DNA from: Solanum dulcamara
Lineage: Eukaryota > Streptophyta > Magnoliopsida > Solanales > Solanaceae
NCBI RefSeq assembly: GCF_947179165.1
Contig: NC_077242.1
Span: forward strand, 24,981,097 to 25,045,096
DNA: 64,000 nt
Direction of reading: 5' to 3'
Made by a program: the position numbers and the translations under genes. The notes beneath the pieces were generated by a model. That model did not search any database. It was not told the origin of the DNA and saw nothing but the letters and a program-made list of their open reading frames with translations. Position 1 is the stretch's first letter. Each line of letters begins with the position of its first letter. Positions 45,009-56,460 of this stretch are shown here, piece after piece.

Positions 45009-47074
45009 TGTAATGACCTGTTTGGTCATTTTGAGAATAAGTCATCTCTCTTTCGTAAAATACTCTCCCCGTAAATTTAAATTAAAAATTTGGAATTTTC
45101 GATAACTACAATTAATTAATTGACGGTAATTTTAAATAATTAAGTTAATTAGTTGAGGGATAATTTTAGAGAATTAATTTAATTGATGGGCTAAAGTGTT
45201 AATTTATTTAATATACTATACCACTTTTTTTATATATATTTATTAAAATAGGTTAGAAGGGTTTGTAAAATTATAATACATAATTAGTTTTTAAGAAAAA
45301 AAAAAAAGAAAAGAGAAGAGAACGACGAGGAAACTTCGACGGCTTCAGGTAAGAATTGATTGTGTTTTCTACTTAGATTGATGTCTTCATATATGATGAA
45401 GTAAATGTTGCTAATTACTTTTCCATGATTGAAAAGAAAATTGGTCAATTGTCGCCACTGGTTTCGTAAACCAGATGGCTTCAATTGTTAATCATATTAT
45501 TTTGTTTTACATTATAGATAAAGTTTTATATATTGAGATAGATAATTAAATATTAGGTGTGTTGTATTATATGAACATCATTGGATTTACGTTATTTGGA
45601 GGAATTGAGACTTAACCCTAGGCTTGAATTTAGAAAATATAAGATTAGGTTTATTAATTGGCATCAAGATTTGGGAACTTGATTATAGATTTGGGTAGGT
45701 TTTGGGTCTAGGCTAGACATATAATAATATGGGTGTTTTAGTTCCAAAATCTTATTGTGATTATTTATTTGACTAGATTACATTGATTTGGAGGCTCAAC
45801 GAAAAGGGAAGACCCAAGTCTCGGAGTGATTTCTTGATTAATTAAGGCAAGTGAATTTCTAAACCTCAGTTTAAGCTTATAGATGCTTGTATTTCCGTGT
45901 CATATATACTAGGGAGTAATGAAAATTGAACTGGATTATTGAATGTATGATTGACCTTAAAAAATGGAGATGAGAGTATAAAATGGTGATCTAATGACAT
46001 GTATTGGTGAAATTGATATGTTGTGATTTTGGACATGTGAAATGACTATGTTGATGTGAGATATGAAAAATTATTGTGGTTGTCATGTTATTATCGTGAA
46101 TTATATGAACATGAATTGATTGCACTGGTTCTGACATATTGTGTTGATACTGAAAATGATATGAAACAAAAGGGGTCGGGCCACACGCTCCGTGGCAAGT
46201 AATATGAACAAAGGGGTCGGGCCACACGCTCCGTGGCAGGTATTATGAAATAAAGGGGTCGGGCCACACGCTCCGTGGCAAGATATATATATTGAGGGGA
46301 CGGGCCACACGCTCCGTGGCAGGTTACATGGACAGAAATGTCCCCCATGGGTTCCGGACTGTGATTCAGCGGATGTGTACCGATAGGACAGACATGCATC
46401 ATTTCATTGCATTGCATTGCATCTTTCTGATATTTGTGAATTTGTGTTTACCCCCATATTGCTCTATGTGCTGAACTTGACTTGGTATGATTCATTGACG
46501 AGACTATTGATGAGTATTTGTGGACTGTATTACTGTTGTTATTATACAAGTGTAGAGTTGGGCTGATTTTATGCAGGTTGTAGTTAAGGAGGTTCGGTTG
46601 GGAGGACAGGAGTACTTGTATTTATTGAGCTTTGCTTAGTTTTAGCTATCCACTTGCTGAGTACCGTGTTGTTTGGTACTCACCCCTTGCTTCCACACTT
46701 GTGTAGGTTGTGAGCACAGGCCTGCTTGATCTCCTACAGTTTACTACCGCTTCTGAGGATATTATCATTCCGAGTGTCGAGGTAGCTGTTACGTCTATCT
46801 AGCGGACACCTCTTGCTCGTTTCTTATGTTTTAGTCCTATTCTAGAGACAAAGACATTGTGACTGTATTTCTTTTCGTACTTCGATAATAAATTAGTGGC
46901 TTGTACACGTGACAACCAATCTTGGGGGGATGTTGAGCTTCTTTTATGTGTTTTCGCTTAAGTTAAATTGTGATTCTTTTCTTTTCTTCCGCATCTACTT
47001 TTCGTTGGGTATTAGGCTGACTCATCTCGGTGGATTGAGATGAGTGCCATCACACCCGGATTCGGGTTGTGACA
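45009..47074 (+). repeat. 5' LTR of element 2
   Basis: It begins TGTAATGACC and ends GGGTTGTGACA. An A-run followed by purine-rich sequence (45296-45325) precedes AACGACGAGG. It contains the 42-bp GC-rich repeats at 46172-46322. Confidence 0.96.
46172..46322. repeat. Four GC-rich 42-bp tandem repeats in the element 2 LTR
   Basis: Copies start near 46172, 46213, 46255 and 46296, each holding GGGCCACACGCTCCGTGGCA. Within it GCCAC and GTGGC can pair around a seven-base loop. The GC content is much higher than the surrounding LTR. The same four copies are at 53461-53611 in the 3' LTR. The minus-strand open frames here are repeat by-products. Confidence 0.92.
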
Positions 47075-47078
47075 AAGA

Positions 47079-47090
47079 TGGTATCAGAGC
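47079..47090 (+). other. Primer-binding site for initiator tRNA-Met, element 2
   Basis: TGGTATCAGAGC, four bases after the 5' LTR. Confidence 0.92.
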
Positions 47091-47275
47091 CCCAGGTTCA
47101 TAGGTCTCACGTGTATACAAGCCAAGTTTAAGTAGAGTCTTGCAGATCGGTACGGAGACGTCTGTACTTATCTTCGAGAGGCTATGAGGACTTTTAGGAA
47201 ATTTTCCCTTTGTTCTTTCACTTTGTATCGTGCGTGTTGTGTTGGTACTGAATTTTTGCGTGTCCCTTCTGACAG

Positions 47276-47659
47276 ATGGCCAGGACCAGAATTACGACTA
47301 GAGGTAGAGGAAGGGAGACACTTCTCGAGGTTGATGTTGGGACCCCAACTAGGGGTAGGGATAGAGGCCGAACTAGAGGTCGTGGTCGGGGTGTGGCGGC
47401 AGGCAGAGGTCGTGCCCGAGGGGCGGCGCCAGCTAGAGGTCGTGCTAGAGAGGCTTCTCTTGAGCCACAGATTGATGGTAGAGAGGAACATGTCCCTCAA
47501 GAGTCTGCTACTGCACCATTGCTTCAGGCCACTTTGATACGAGTATTGGATGCGCTCGAAGGATTTAATCAGAGTGTGAGGGTGAATGGTACACCTGAGG
47601 GTTCTCAGACTAGAGCAGGAGCTCAGACCCCACGGCAGCATCAGATTCCAATTGTTTAG
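47276..47659 (+). pseudogene. gag N-terminus of element 2, ending in an in-frame TAG
   Basis: It starts at ATG 47276 with an Arg/Gly-rich region (MARTRITTRGRGRE) and runs 127 residues to TAG at 47657-47659. The next frame continues without shift at 47660, so the TAG interrupts one polyprotein. The codon fits a C-to-T change of CAG (a CHG methylation context). Whether the stop is a mutation or is read through cannot be decided from one copy. Confidence 0.85.
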
Positions 47660-50600
47660 GGTCCGGTGGACCAGCCACCTACGGGCCCTAGAGCGGATGA
47701 GGATGGAGTACAGGTAGGAGGAGCCCAGGTTGCACCTGTGCTCATGTTGACTGACGACGAGCAACACCGATATGAGAGGTTCCGAAAAATGGACCCTCCA
47801 CAATTTCAGGGTGGGAAGACTGAGGATGCACACGAGTTCTTGACCATGTGTCGAGAGTTGTTGGAGGCAGTAGGGTTAGCTGAGACTCATGGAGTTCGTT
47901 ATACTACACTACAGTTGCGTGGACCAGCCAGAGAGTGGTGGAGAGTGTATACGAGCTCCAGACCAGTTGGGTCACCCCAGATGACTTGGGATGAGTTTGC
48001 TAGTGTCTTTTATGACCGTTTCATCCCCTGGAGTGTGAAGGAAGAGAGCCGATTACGGTTTGAAAATTTGAGGCAGGAAGGACTTACAGTTGCTGAATAT
48101 GAGACTCGTTTCTACCAGTTGTCCAGACATGCCATGGTTGTCCTTCCTGATGAGACAGAGCGGATTCGCAGGTTTGTGCGAGGACTGAACTATACTATTC
48201 GTACAGCAGTTTTTCGACCTGCTCGTGAGGGCGCTTCTTTCCAGTCCATTGTGGGTGCTGCAAAGGAGGCAGAGTTGATGGAGAGAGAGGAGTTCGGGGA
48301 CCCCAAGAGGGCCCGTGCTTCTGGTCAGTTTTCGGGTACCTCATCTGGAGGTAGAGGGTCCTATAGAGGAGGTGGTTCCTTTCAGCGTAGAGGACCAGTT
48401 CATGCATTTATGCCAGCTTCTTTGGATGGTCAGACACCTCGTGGGTCCTACAGTACAGGTCAGAGTTACCAGGGGTCACAACAGAGGCCGATGAGCCAGG
48501 GTAGTTATACAAGTTCTGCAGGTTCATCGCAGAGGTTTTCGCACGGGAGAGTATGTTATACTTGTGGTGATCCAGATCATCTTTCATGGCAGTGTACATC
48601 TCAGGGTCGAGGAGGAACCCAGCCTAGTTCTTCAGTTTCAGTTAGAGGACCAGCGCCGCCGGTCAGAGGTCGAGGTAGAGCCCAGACTAGTAGAGGTGGT
48701 CGCACTCTTGGTAGGGGTGCTAGTGGTGCTATATTCCCTCAAGGAGGAGGTAGAGGTGTTGGGCAGGTCGGAGGTGGTAGGGGAGCTCAGTGTTATGCTT
48801 TTCCAGGGAGACCCGAGGCTGAGGCTTCCAACGCCGTTATCACAGGTATTGTCCCAGTCTGTCATCGACCTGCATCTGTATTATTTGATCCAGGATCTAC
48901 ATTTTCTTATGTGTCTGCCTATTTTGCATCTAACTTTGATTTGACATGTGATCGTATGTCCGTGCCCGTTCATGTTTCTACACCCGTGGGTGAACCCTTA
49001 GTGGTGGATCGAGTGTATCGATCCTGTCTTATTTCCTTGGCCGGGTATGATACTTGGGTAGATATGATTATTCTGGGGATGGTAGATTTTGATGTGATAT
49101 TGGGTATGAATTGGCTTTCTCCCCATCGTGCTATTCTCGATTGTTATGCAAAAACTGTTACCTTAGCGATACCTGGTGCCCCGCGGATTGAGTGGAAGGG
49201 TACTAGTGGCTCCTATCCCGATAAGGTTATCTCATATATTCGTGCTCAGAGGTTGATTGATAGAGGGTGTATGTCTTATTTGGCTTTTATTCGGGATACC
49301 AGTATTGAGTCACCTCCTATAGATACTGTTCCAGTGGTTAAGGAGTTTTCTGATGTATTTCCTACTGATCTTCCTGGTATTCCTCCGGATAGGGATATTG
49401 ATTTTGCTATTGACTTAGAGCCTGGCACTAAACCCATTTCTATTCCTCCATATCGCATGGCTCCAGTTGAATTGAAGGAGTTGAAGGATCAGTTGCAAGA
49501 CTTGTTGAGTAAGGGGTTTATTCGCCCTAGTGTGTCTCCTTGGGGTGCACCGGTTCTGTTTGTAAAGAAGAAGGATGGGACTATGAGGATGTGTATCGAT
49601 TACAGGCAGTTGAACAAGGTAACTATTAAAAATAAATATCCTCTTCCCCGTATTGATGATTTATTTGATCAGCTACAAGGAGCGGCATTGTTTTCCAAAA
49701 TAGACTTGAGGTCCGGTTATCATCAGTTGAAGATTAGGGCATCAGATATTCCTAAGACAGCTTTTCGGACTCGTTATGGTCACTACGAGTTTTTGGTGAT
49801 GTCATTTGGGTTGACGAATGCCCCCGCAGCATTCATGGAGTTGATGAATGGAGTGTTCCGCCCGTACTTAGATTCTTTTGTGATAGTATTCATTGATGAC
49901 ATCCTGGTGTATTCCAAGACTGAGGCAGATCATGTCCGCCATTTAAGGTTGGTACTTCAGAAATTGAGGGAAGAAAAGTTGTATGCAAAGTTCTCCAAGT
50001 GTGAATTTTGGCTTGATTCTGTTACATTTTTAGGACACGTGGTGTCCAAAGAGGGGATTAGAGTGGATCCAGCTAAGATTGAGGCAGTTAGAGGTTGGAC
50101 AAGGCCTACTTCTCCTACTGAGATTCGTAGTTTTGTGGGGTTAGCTGGTTATTATAGACGGTTCGTGCATGGATTCTCCACTATTGCAGCTCCACTGACT
50201 AGATTGACTCAGAAGGCCGTGGATTTTCATTGGTCCGATGAATGTGAGGCGAGCTTCCAAAAGCTCAAGACTTTATTGACTTCGGCTCCTATTTTGACGC
50301 TACCCGAGGAAGGTGTGGGATTTACTGTATACTGCGATGCTTCTGGCATTGGGTTAGGCGGTGTGTTGATGCAAAAGGGAAAAGTGGTTGCTTATGCCTC
50401 GAGACAGTTGAAGGCCCATGAGAAAAACTATCCCACTCATGATTTGGAGTTAGCGGCTGTGGTTTTCGTGCTTAAGTTATGGCGTCATTACCTATACGGT
50501 GTGCATTGCGAGGTCTTCACCGATCATAGGAGTCTTCAGTATATATTCAGTCAGAGGGATCTGAACTTAAGGCAACGTAGATGGCTTGAGTTACTGAAGG

Positions 50601-51391
50601 ACTACGACATGACTATTTTGTACCACCCAGGAAAAGCCAATGTGGTGGCGGATGCCTTGAGCAGGAAGTCCTCTAGTATGGGGAGTCTTGCCGCGATCCG
50701 AGTTGAGGAGCGACCATTAGCTAGAGATGTTCAGAGGCTAGCTAATAGCCTTGTCCGGTTGCAGATTTCAGAGGATGGTGGTGTTCTTGCCTTTATGGAG
50801 GCACGTTCTTCCTTGATTGACCAGATTCGGGAGAGACAGTTTCAGGATGAGAAGTTATGTATCATTCGAGACAAGGTATTAAGAGGTGAAGCTAAGGAGG
50901 TGATACTTGATTCGGAAGGTGTACTGAGGATTGACGGCAGAATTTGTGTGCCTAAGGTGGGTGACCTGACTAGACTTATTTTGGAAGAGGCTCATTGTTC
51001 AAGGTATTCCATCCATCCGGGAGCAGCCAAGATGTATCATGATCTGTGCCAGCACTATTGGTGGTGTGGGATGAAGAAGGACATCGCAGAGTTCGTATCC
51101 AGGTGTTTGACTTGCCAGCAAGTAAAGTGTGAGCACCAGCGGCCTGGGGGTGTGAGTCAGAGGATGCCTATTCCCACTTGGAAGTGGGAAATGATCACCA
51201 TGGACTTCGTTGTGGGTTTACCTCCCACCGTGGGTGGTTATGATTCTATATGGGTGGTTGTTGACAGACTGACAAAGTCTGCCCATTTTATTCCTGTTAA
51301 GGTAAAGTACACAGCGGATAAGTTAGCCCAGTTGTATATTAACCATATCGTTCGGCTTCATGGTGTCCCAGTATCCATTGTTTCGGATTGA
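47660..51391 (+). CDS. gag-protease-RT-RNase H-integrase (N-terminal part) of element 2
   Basis: In the same frame as the preceding segment, open for about 1,240 codons. Gag domain ([37 protein letters not shown]), Gly/Arg/Ser-rich linker, zinc knuckle [14 protein letters not shown] (CX2CX4HX4C), protease [13 protein letters not shown] (Asp-Pro-Gly), RT with [20 protein letters not shown] and FIDD, RNase H ([16 protein letters not shown]), integrase zinc region ([18 protein letters not shown]), first catalytic Asp (MDFVVGLPP) and second Asp (SIVSD). The stop TGA (51389-51391) directly follows the second catalytic Asp, where elements 1 and 3 have Arg and Ser; the codon fits CGA changed to TGA (CG context). 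The first ATG in this segment is at 47666 by frame only and is not a known start. Confidence 0.93.
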   Translation, partial: GPVDQPPTGPRADEDGVQVGGAQVAPVLMLTDDEQHRYERFRKMDPPQFQGGKTEDAHEFLTMCRELLEAVGLAETHGVRYTTLQLRGPAREWWRVYTSSRPVGSPQMTWDEFASVFYDRFIPWSVKEESRLRFENLRQEGLTVAEYETRFYQLSRHAMVVLPDETERIRRFVRGLNYTIRTAVFRPAREGASFQSIVGAAKEAELMEREEFGDPKRARASGQFSGTSSGGRGSYRGGGSFQRRGPVHAFMPASLDGQTPRGSYSTGQSYQGSQQRPMSQGSYTSSAGSSQRFSHGRVCYTCGDPDHLSWQCTSQGRGGTQPSSSVSVRGPAPPVRGRGRAQTSRGGRTLGRGASGAIFPQGGGRGVGQVGGGRGAQCYAFPGRPEAEASNAVITGIVPVCHRPASVLFDPGSTFSYVSAYFASNFDLTCDRMSVPVHVSTPVGEPLVVDRVYRSCLISLAGYDTWVDMIILGMVDFDVILGMNWLSPHRAILDCYAKTVTLAIPGAPRIEWKGTSGSYPDKVISYIRAQRLIDRGCMSYLAFIRDTSIESPPIDTVPVVKEFSDVFPTDLPGIPPDRDIDFAIDLEPGTKPISIPPYRMAPVELKELKDQLQDLLSKGFIRPSVSPWGAPVLFVKKKDGTMRMCIDYRQLNKVTIKNKYPLPRIDDLFDQLQGAALFSKIDLRSGYHQLKIRASDIPKTAFRTRYGHYEFLVMSFGLTNAPAAFMELMNGVFRPYLDSFVIVFIDDILVYSKTEADHVRHLRLVLQKLREEKLYAKFSKCEFWLDSVTFLGHVVSKEGIRVDPAKIEAVRGWTRPTSPTEIRSFVGLAGYYRRFVHGFSTIAAPLTRLTQKAVDFHWSDECEASFQKLKTLLTSAPILTLPEEGVGFTVYCDASGIGLGGVLMQKGKVVAYASRQLKAHEKNYPTHDLELAAVVFVLKLWRHYLYGVHCEVFTDHRSLQYIFSQRDLNLRQRRWLELLKDYDMTILYHPGKANVVADALSRKSSSMGSLAAIRVEERPLARDVQRLANSLVRLQISEDGGVLAFMEARSSLIDQIRERQFQDEKLCIIRDKVLRGEAKEVILDSEGVLRIDGRICVPKVGDLTRLILEEAHCSRYSIHPGAAKMYHDLCQHYWWCGMKKDIAEFVSRCLTCQQVKCEHQRPGGVSQRMPIPTWKWEMITMDFVVGLPPTVGGYDSIWVVVDRLTKSAHFIPVKVKYTADKLAQLYINHIVRLHGVPVSIVSD

Positions 51392-52297
51392 GGTTCAGTA
51401 TTTACTTCGCACTTTTGGCAGGCATTACAGCATGGTTTGGGCACTAGACTTGATATGAGTACAGCTTTTCACCCACAGACCGATGGTCAGTCTGAGCGGA
51501 CGATCCAGGTGTTGGAGGACATGCTTCGAGCTTGTGTTATTGATTTTGGTGCTAGATGGGATCAACACTTGCCCCTAGCGGAGTTTGCCTACAACAACAG
51601 TTATCACTCCAGTATCCAGATGGCTCCATTTGAGGCTTTGTATGGTAGGCGGTGTCGATCTCCTATTGGCTGGTTTGACTTAGCTGAGATGGACTCCTTA
51701 GACACAGACTTGCTTAGAGATGCTATGGAGCAAGTTCGTAGAATTCAGGGTAGACTCTTGACAGCCCAGAGTAGACAGAAGAGTTATGCAGATCGGAGAG
51801 TTCGACCATTGGAGTTCATGGTGGGTGATCATGTTTGGCTTCGAGTGTCTCCCATGAAGGGCGTGATGCGGTTTGGGAGAAAGGGCAAGCTCAGCCCTCG
51901 ATTCATTGGCCCATTTGAGATTTTGGCACGAGTTGGAGAGGTGGCTTATAGATTGGCCTTGCCACCTAGCTTATCGGCTGTGCATAACGTGTTTCATGTT
52001 TCCATGCTTCGGAAGTATGTTCCGGATGAGTCTCATGTGTTATCACTAGATTCAGTGGAGTTAGGTCCAGACCTGACATTTGAGGAGGAGCCTATAGCCA
52101 TTCTAGATAGGCAGGTTCGTAAGCTTAGAACCAAGGAGATAGCTTCGGTGAAGGTACAATGGAAGCACCGTTCAGTCAGAGAGGCGACTTGGGAAACAGA
52201 GGCTGATATGCGCGCTAGATATCCCCAGCTTTTCGAAGCTTCAGGTACTTCTTTTACTTTATGTTCGAGGACGAACATGATTTTTAGTGGTGGATAA
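51392..52297 (+). CDS. Integrase C-terminal half and chromodomain-like tail of element 2
   Basis: In frame with the upstream segment. It begins with GSVFTSHFWQALQHGLG, then holds the catalytic Glu in HPQTDGQSERTIQ, the YGRRCRSPIGWF block, the GKLSPRFIGPFEIL block, and the tail QVRKLRTKEIASVKVQW, EATWETEADMRARYPQLF. It ends at TAA 52295-52297, directly before the 3' LTR. All DDE residues of the integrase are therefore present on either side of the TGA. Confidence 0.92.
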   Translation, partial: GSVFTSHFWQALQHGLGTRLDMSTAFHPQTDGQSERTIQVLEDMLRACVIDFGARWDQHLPLAEFAYNNSYHSSIQMAPFEALYGRRCRSPIGWFDLAEMDSLDTDLLRDAMEQVRRIQGRLLTAQSRQKSYADRRVRPLEFMVGDHVWLRVSPMKGVMRFGRKGKLSPRFIGPFEILARVGEVAYRLALPPSLSAVHNVFHVSMLRKYVPDESHVLSLDSVELGPDLTFEEEPIAILDRQVRKLRTKEIASVKVQWKHRSVREATWETEADMRARYPQLFEASGTSFTLCSRTNMIFSGG

Positions 52298-54363
52298 TGT
52301 AATGACCTGTTTGGTCATTTTGAGAATGAGTCATCTCTCTTTCGTAAAATACTCTCCCCGTAAATTTAAATTAAAAATTTGGAATTTTCGATAACTATAA
52401 TTAATTAATTGACGGTAATTTTAAATAATTAAGTTAATTAGTTGAGGGATAATTTTAGAGACTTAATTTAATTGATGGGCTAAAGTGTTAATTTATTTAA
52501 TATACTATACCACTTTTTTTATATATATTTATTAAAATAGGTTAGAAGGGTTTGTAAAATTATAATACATAATTAGTTTTTAAGAAAAAAAAAAAAGAAA
52601 AGAGAAGAGAACGACGAGGAAACTTCGACGGCTTCAGGTAAGAATTGATTGTGTTTTCTACTTAGATTGATGTCTTCATATATGATGAAGTAAATGTTGC
52701 TAATTACTTTTCCATGATTGAAAAGAAAATTGGTCAATTGTCGCCACTGGTTTCGTAAACCAGATGGCTTCAATTGTTAATCATATTATTTTGTTTTACA
52801 TTATAGATAAAGTTTTATATATTGAGATAGATAATTAAATATTAGGTGTGTTGTATTATATGAACATCATTGGATTTACGTTATTTGGAGGAATTGAGAC
52901 TTAACCCTAGGCTTGAATTTAGAAAATATAAGATTAGGTTTATTAATTGGCATCAAGATTTGGGAACTTGATTATAGATTTGGGTAGGTTTTGGGTCTAG
53001 GCTAGACATATAATAATATGGGTGTTTTAGTTCCAAAATCTTATTGTGATTATTTATTTGACTAGATTACATTGATTTGGAGGCTCAACGAAAAGGGAAG
53101 ACCCAAGTCTCGGAGTGATTTCTTGATTAATTAAGGCAAGTGAATTTCTAAACCTCAGTTTAAGCTTATAGATGCTTGTATTTCCGTGTCATATATACTA
53201 GGGAGTAATGAAAATTGAACTGGATTATTGAATGTATGATTGACCTTAAAAAATGGAGATGAGAGTATAAAATGGTGATCTAATGACATGTATTGGTGAA
53301 ATTGATATGTTGTGATTTTGGACATGTGAAATGACTATGTTGATGTGAGATATGAAAAATTATTGTGGTTGTCATGTTATTATCGTGAATTATATGAACA
53401 TGAATTGATTGCACTGGTTCTGACATATTGTGTTGATACTGAAAATGATATGAAACAAAAGGGGTCGGGCCACACGCTCCGTGGCAAGTAATATGAACAA
53501 AGGGGTCGGGCCACACGCTCCGTGGCAGGTATTATGAAATAAAGGGGTCGGGCCACACGCTCCGTGGCAAGATATATATATTGAGGGGACGGGCCACACG
53601 CTCCGTGGCAGGTTACATGGACAGAAATGTCCCCCATGGGTTCCGGACTGTGATTCAGCGGATGTGTACCGATAGGACAGACATGCATCATTTCATTGCA
53701 TTGCATTGCATCTTTCTGATATTTGTGAATTTGTGTTTACCCCCATATTGCTCTATGTGCTGAACTTGACTTGGTATGATTCATTGACGAGACTATTGAT
53801 GAGTATTTGTGGACTGTATTACTGTTGTTATTATACAAGTGTAGAGTTGGGCTGATTTTATGCAGGTTGTAGTTAAGGAGGTTCGGTTGGGAGGACAGGA
53901 GTACTTGTATTTATTGAGCTTTGCTTAGTTTTAGCTATCCACTTGCTGAGTACCGTGTTGTTTGGTACTCACCCCTTGCTTCCACACTTGTGTAGGTTGT
54001 GAGCACAGGCCTGCTTGATCTCCTACAGTTTACTACCGCTTCTGAGGATATTATCATTCCGAGTGTCGAGGTAGCTGTTACGTCTATCTAGCGGACACCT
54101 CTTGCTCGTTTCTTATGTTTTAGTCCTATTCTAGAGACAAAGACATTGTGACTGTATTTCTTTTCGTACTTTGATAATAAATTAGTGGCTTGTACACGTG
54201 ACAACCAATCTTGGGGGGATGTTGAGCTTCTTTTATGTGTTTTCGCTTAAGTTAAATTGTGATTCTTTTCTTTTCTTCCGCATCTACTTTTCGTTGGGTA
54301 TTAGGCTGACTCATCTCGGTGGATTGAGATGAGTGCCATCACACCCGGATTCGGGTCGTGACA
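52298..54363 (+). repeat. 3' LTR of element 2
   Basis: 2,066 bp. Differences from the 5' LTR noticed near 52327 (A/G), 52398 (C/T), 52461 (A/C), 54172 (C/T) and 54358 (T/C). No classic G-rich polypurine tract precedes it; the sequence is TTTTTAGTGGTGGATAA. Confidence 0.96.
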
Positions 54364-54368
54364 AATAT

Positions 54369-54917
54369 AAGCATGAATAACTAAAATAATGTAAACTATT
54401 TAATGATAATTAGAAGAAGTCCGATATCTCGAGAAATCACTCTTATTTTTATTGTATATATATTCACAAAATTTAAAATAGAAATTGTGAATTTAGAAAA
54501 GAAAGAGTAATGGAAATAAATAAGACAAGGAGAAGAGACATGGAATGGCATTTTAGTTAGTTGTCGATTTAAACAATGACGAAATAATTAGTCTAATTCT
54601 TGTAATTAACATCTAGAATACACTTGAAAAAAAGTAGATACATATACACGTTACATCACATTAAATGCATTGCATTGAAAAGGTGGAAAGAAATCTTAGA
54701 AGGTCATTCCAATAGTTTGTAAGAAATTAGGGGTCACCAATGAAGCAAAAAATGGGAAGGACTCCTAAAATTTAAAAAATAACTTTAAAACAACTACACT
54801 TATATATGCATATCCTTATTAATTAAGATAAATTAGATTGATAATTTATCTATTAAGACATTTGATAATTATCTAAATTTATTTTAAAATTGCAGATATA
54901 GATGCATTAATAATTAA
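54369..54917. other. Non-genic AT-rich stretch
   Basis: No recognised gene or repeat between element 2 and the satellite, apart from a few TAATAATTAAGATAAATC-type words near 54840-54930 that resemble part of the satellite monomer. Confidence 0.5.
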
Positions 54918-56450
54918 GATAAATCAATCAAGATTAGTTATAGCATTTGCCATTGAATTGATCATTTACTCACCTCATCAATCAATGTAGTTTAGTTGTT
55001 CACCCGACTACTCTGCTTAATTCATCGTGATTGCGTTATAAGATAATGTTTAATAATTAAGTAGCGATGTTGTAACATTGGTCCTCACTCAATCAAGTGT
55101 AATTGTAGCATTAGACATTGAATTGATCATTTACTCACCTCATCAATCAATGTATTTTAGTTGATCACCCGATTACTCTGCTTAATTCATTGTGATTGCA
55201 TTATAAGGCAATGTTTAATAATTAAGTAGCGGTGTTGTAACATTTATTCTCACTCAATCAAGGCTAATTGTAGCATTTGACATTGAATTGATCATTTACT
55301 CAACTCATCAATCAATGTAGTTTAGTTGATCCCCCGACTACTCTGCTTAATTCATTGTGATTGCATTATAAAGCAATGTTTAATAATTAAGTAGCGGTGT
55401 TGTAACATTTATCCTCACTCAATCAAGGTTAATTGTAGCATTTGACATTGAATTGATCATTTACTCACCTCATCAATCAATGTAGTTTAGTTGATCACCC
55501 GACTACTCTACTTAATTCGTTGTGATTGCATTATAAAGCAATGTTTAATAATTAAGTAGCGGTGTTGTAACATTTATCCTCACTCAATCAAGGTTAATTG
55601 TAGCATTTGACATTGAATTGATCATTTACTCACCTCATCAATCAATGTAGTTTAGTTGATCACCCGACTACTCTGCTTAATTTATCGTGATTGAGTTGTA
55701 AGATAATATTTAATAATTAAGTAGCGTTGTTGTAACATTGATCCTCACTCAATCTAGGTTAATTGTAGTATTTGACATTGAATTGATTATTTACTCACCT
55801 CATCAATCAATGTAGTTTAGTTGATCATCCAACTACTCTGCTTAATTCATCGTGATTGCGTTATAAGACTATGTTTAATAGTTAAGTAGCGGTATTGTAA
55901 CATTGATACTCATTCAATCAAGGTTAATTGTAGCATTTGAAATTGAATTGATTATTTACTCACCTCATCAATAAATTTAGTTTAGTTGATCACCCAATTA
56001 CTCTGCTTAATTCATCGTGATTGTGTTATAAGGCAATGTTTAATAATTAAGTAGCGGTATTGTAGCATTGATCCTGACTCAATCCAGATTAATTGTAGTA
56101 TTTGACAATGAATTAATCATTTAATCACCTCATCAATCAATGTAGTTTAGTTGATCACCCGACTACTCTACTTAATTCGTCGTGATTGTGTTATACGACA
56201 ATGTTTAATAATTAAGTAGTGGTGTTGTAACATTGATACTCATTCAATCAAGGTTAATTATAGCATTTGACATTGAATTGATCATTTAATCACCTCATCA
56301 ATCAATGTAGTTTAGTTGATCACCCGACTACTCTACTTAATTCGTCGTGATTGTGTTATATGACAATGTTTAATAATTAAGTAGTGGTGTTGTAACATTG
56401 ATCCTCATTCAATCAAGGTTAATTGTAGCATTTGACATTGAATTGATTCA
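54918..56450. repeat. Satellite with an exact 165-bp period, about nine copies
   Basis: The word CATTGAATTG (or a one-base variant) recurs at 54951, 55116, 55281, 55446, 55611, 55776, 55941, 56106, 56271 and 56436, every step 165 bp, with no indels. Other fixed words are CACCTCATCAATCAATG, CGACTACTCTGCTTAATTC and TTTAATAATTAAGTAGCG. Monomers differ by scattered substitutions, some shared by neighbours (56106 and 56271 share ATTTAATCACC). The length is close to nucleosomal DNA. Non-coding. Confidence 0.95.
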
Positions 56451-56460
56451 ACAATCTATC

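Larger units (their letters stand above)
45009..54363 (+). mobile_element. Young Ty3/gypsy chromovirus (Tekay/Del-like), element 2, complete
   Basis: LTRs of exactly 2,066 bp at 45009-47074 and 52298-54363, 5-bp duplication AATAT (45004-45008, 54364-54368), tRNA-Met primer site, and a single gag-pol frame. By eye the LTRs differ at only about five positions (about 0.24%), which at a commonly used plant rate of 1.3e-8 per site per year is of the order of 0.1 million years. Structurally intact except for two in-frame stop codons. It is distinct in sequence from elements 1 and 3. Confidence 0.97.

Noticed and set aside
45284..46474. Open frames in the element 2 5' LTR, duplicated at 52573-53763
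   Set aside because: Identical in both LTRs because the LTRs are near-identical; composed of LTR repeats, no domain.
47168..47833. 221-codon minus-strand frame
   Set aside because: Shadow of the Arg/Gly-rich gag frame of element 2 on the opposite strand; no recognisable domain.
54918..56450. CRISPR-like array
   Set aside because: Repeats are 165 bp and contiguous with no unique spacers, in a plant nuclear context.
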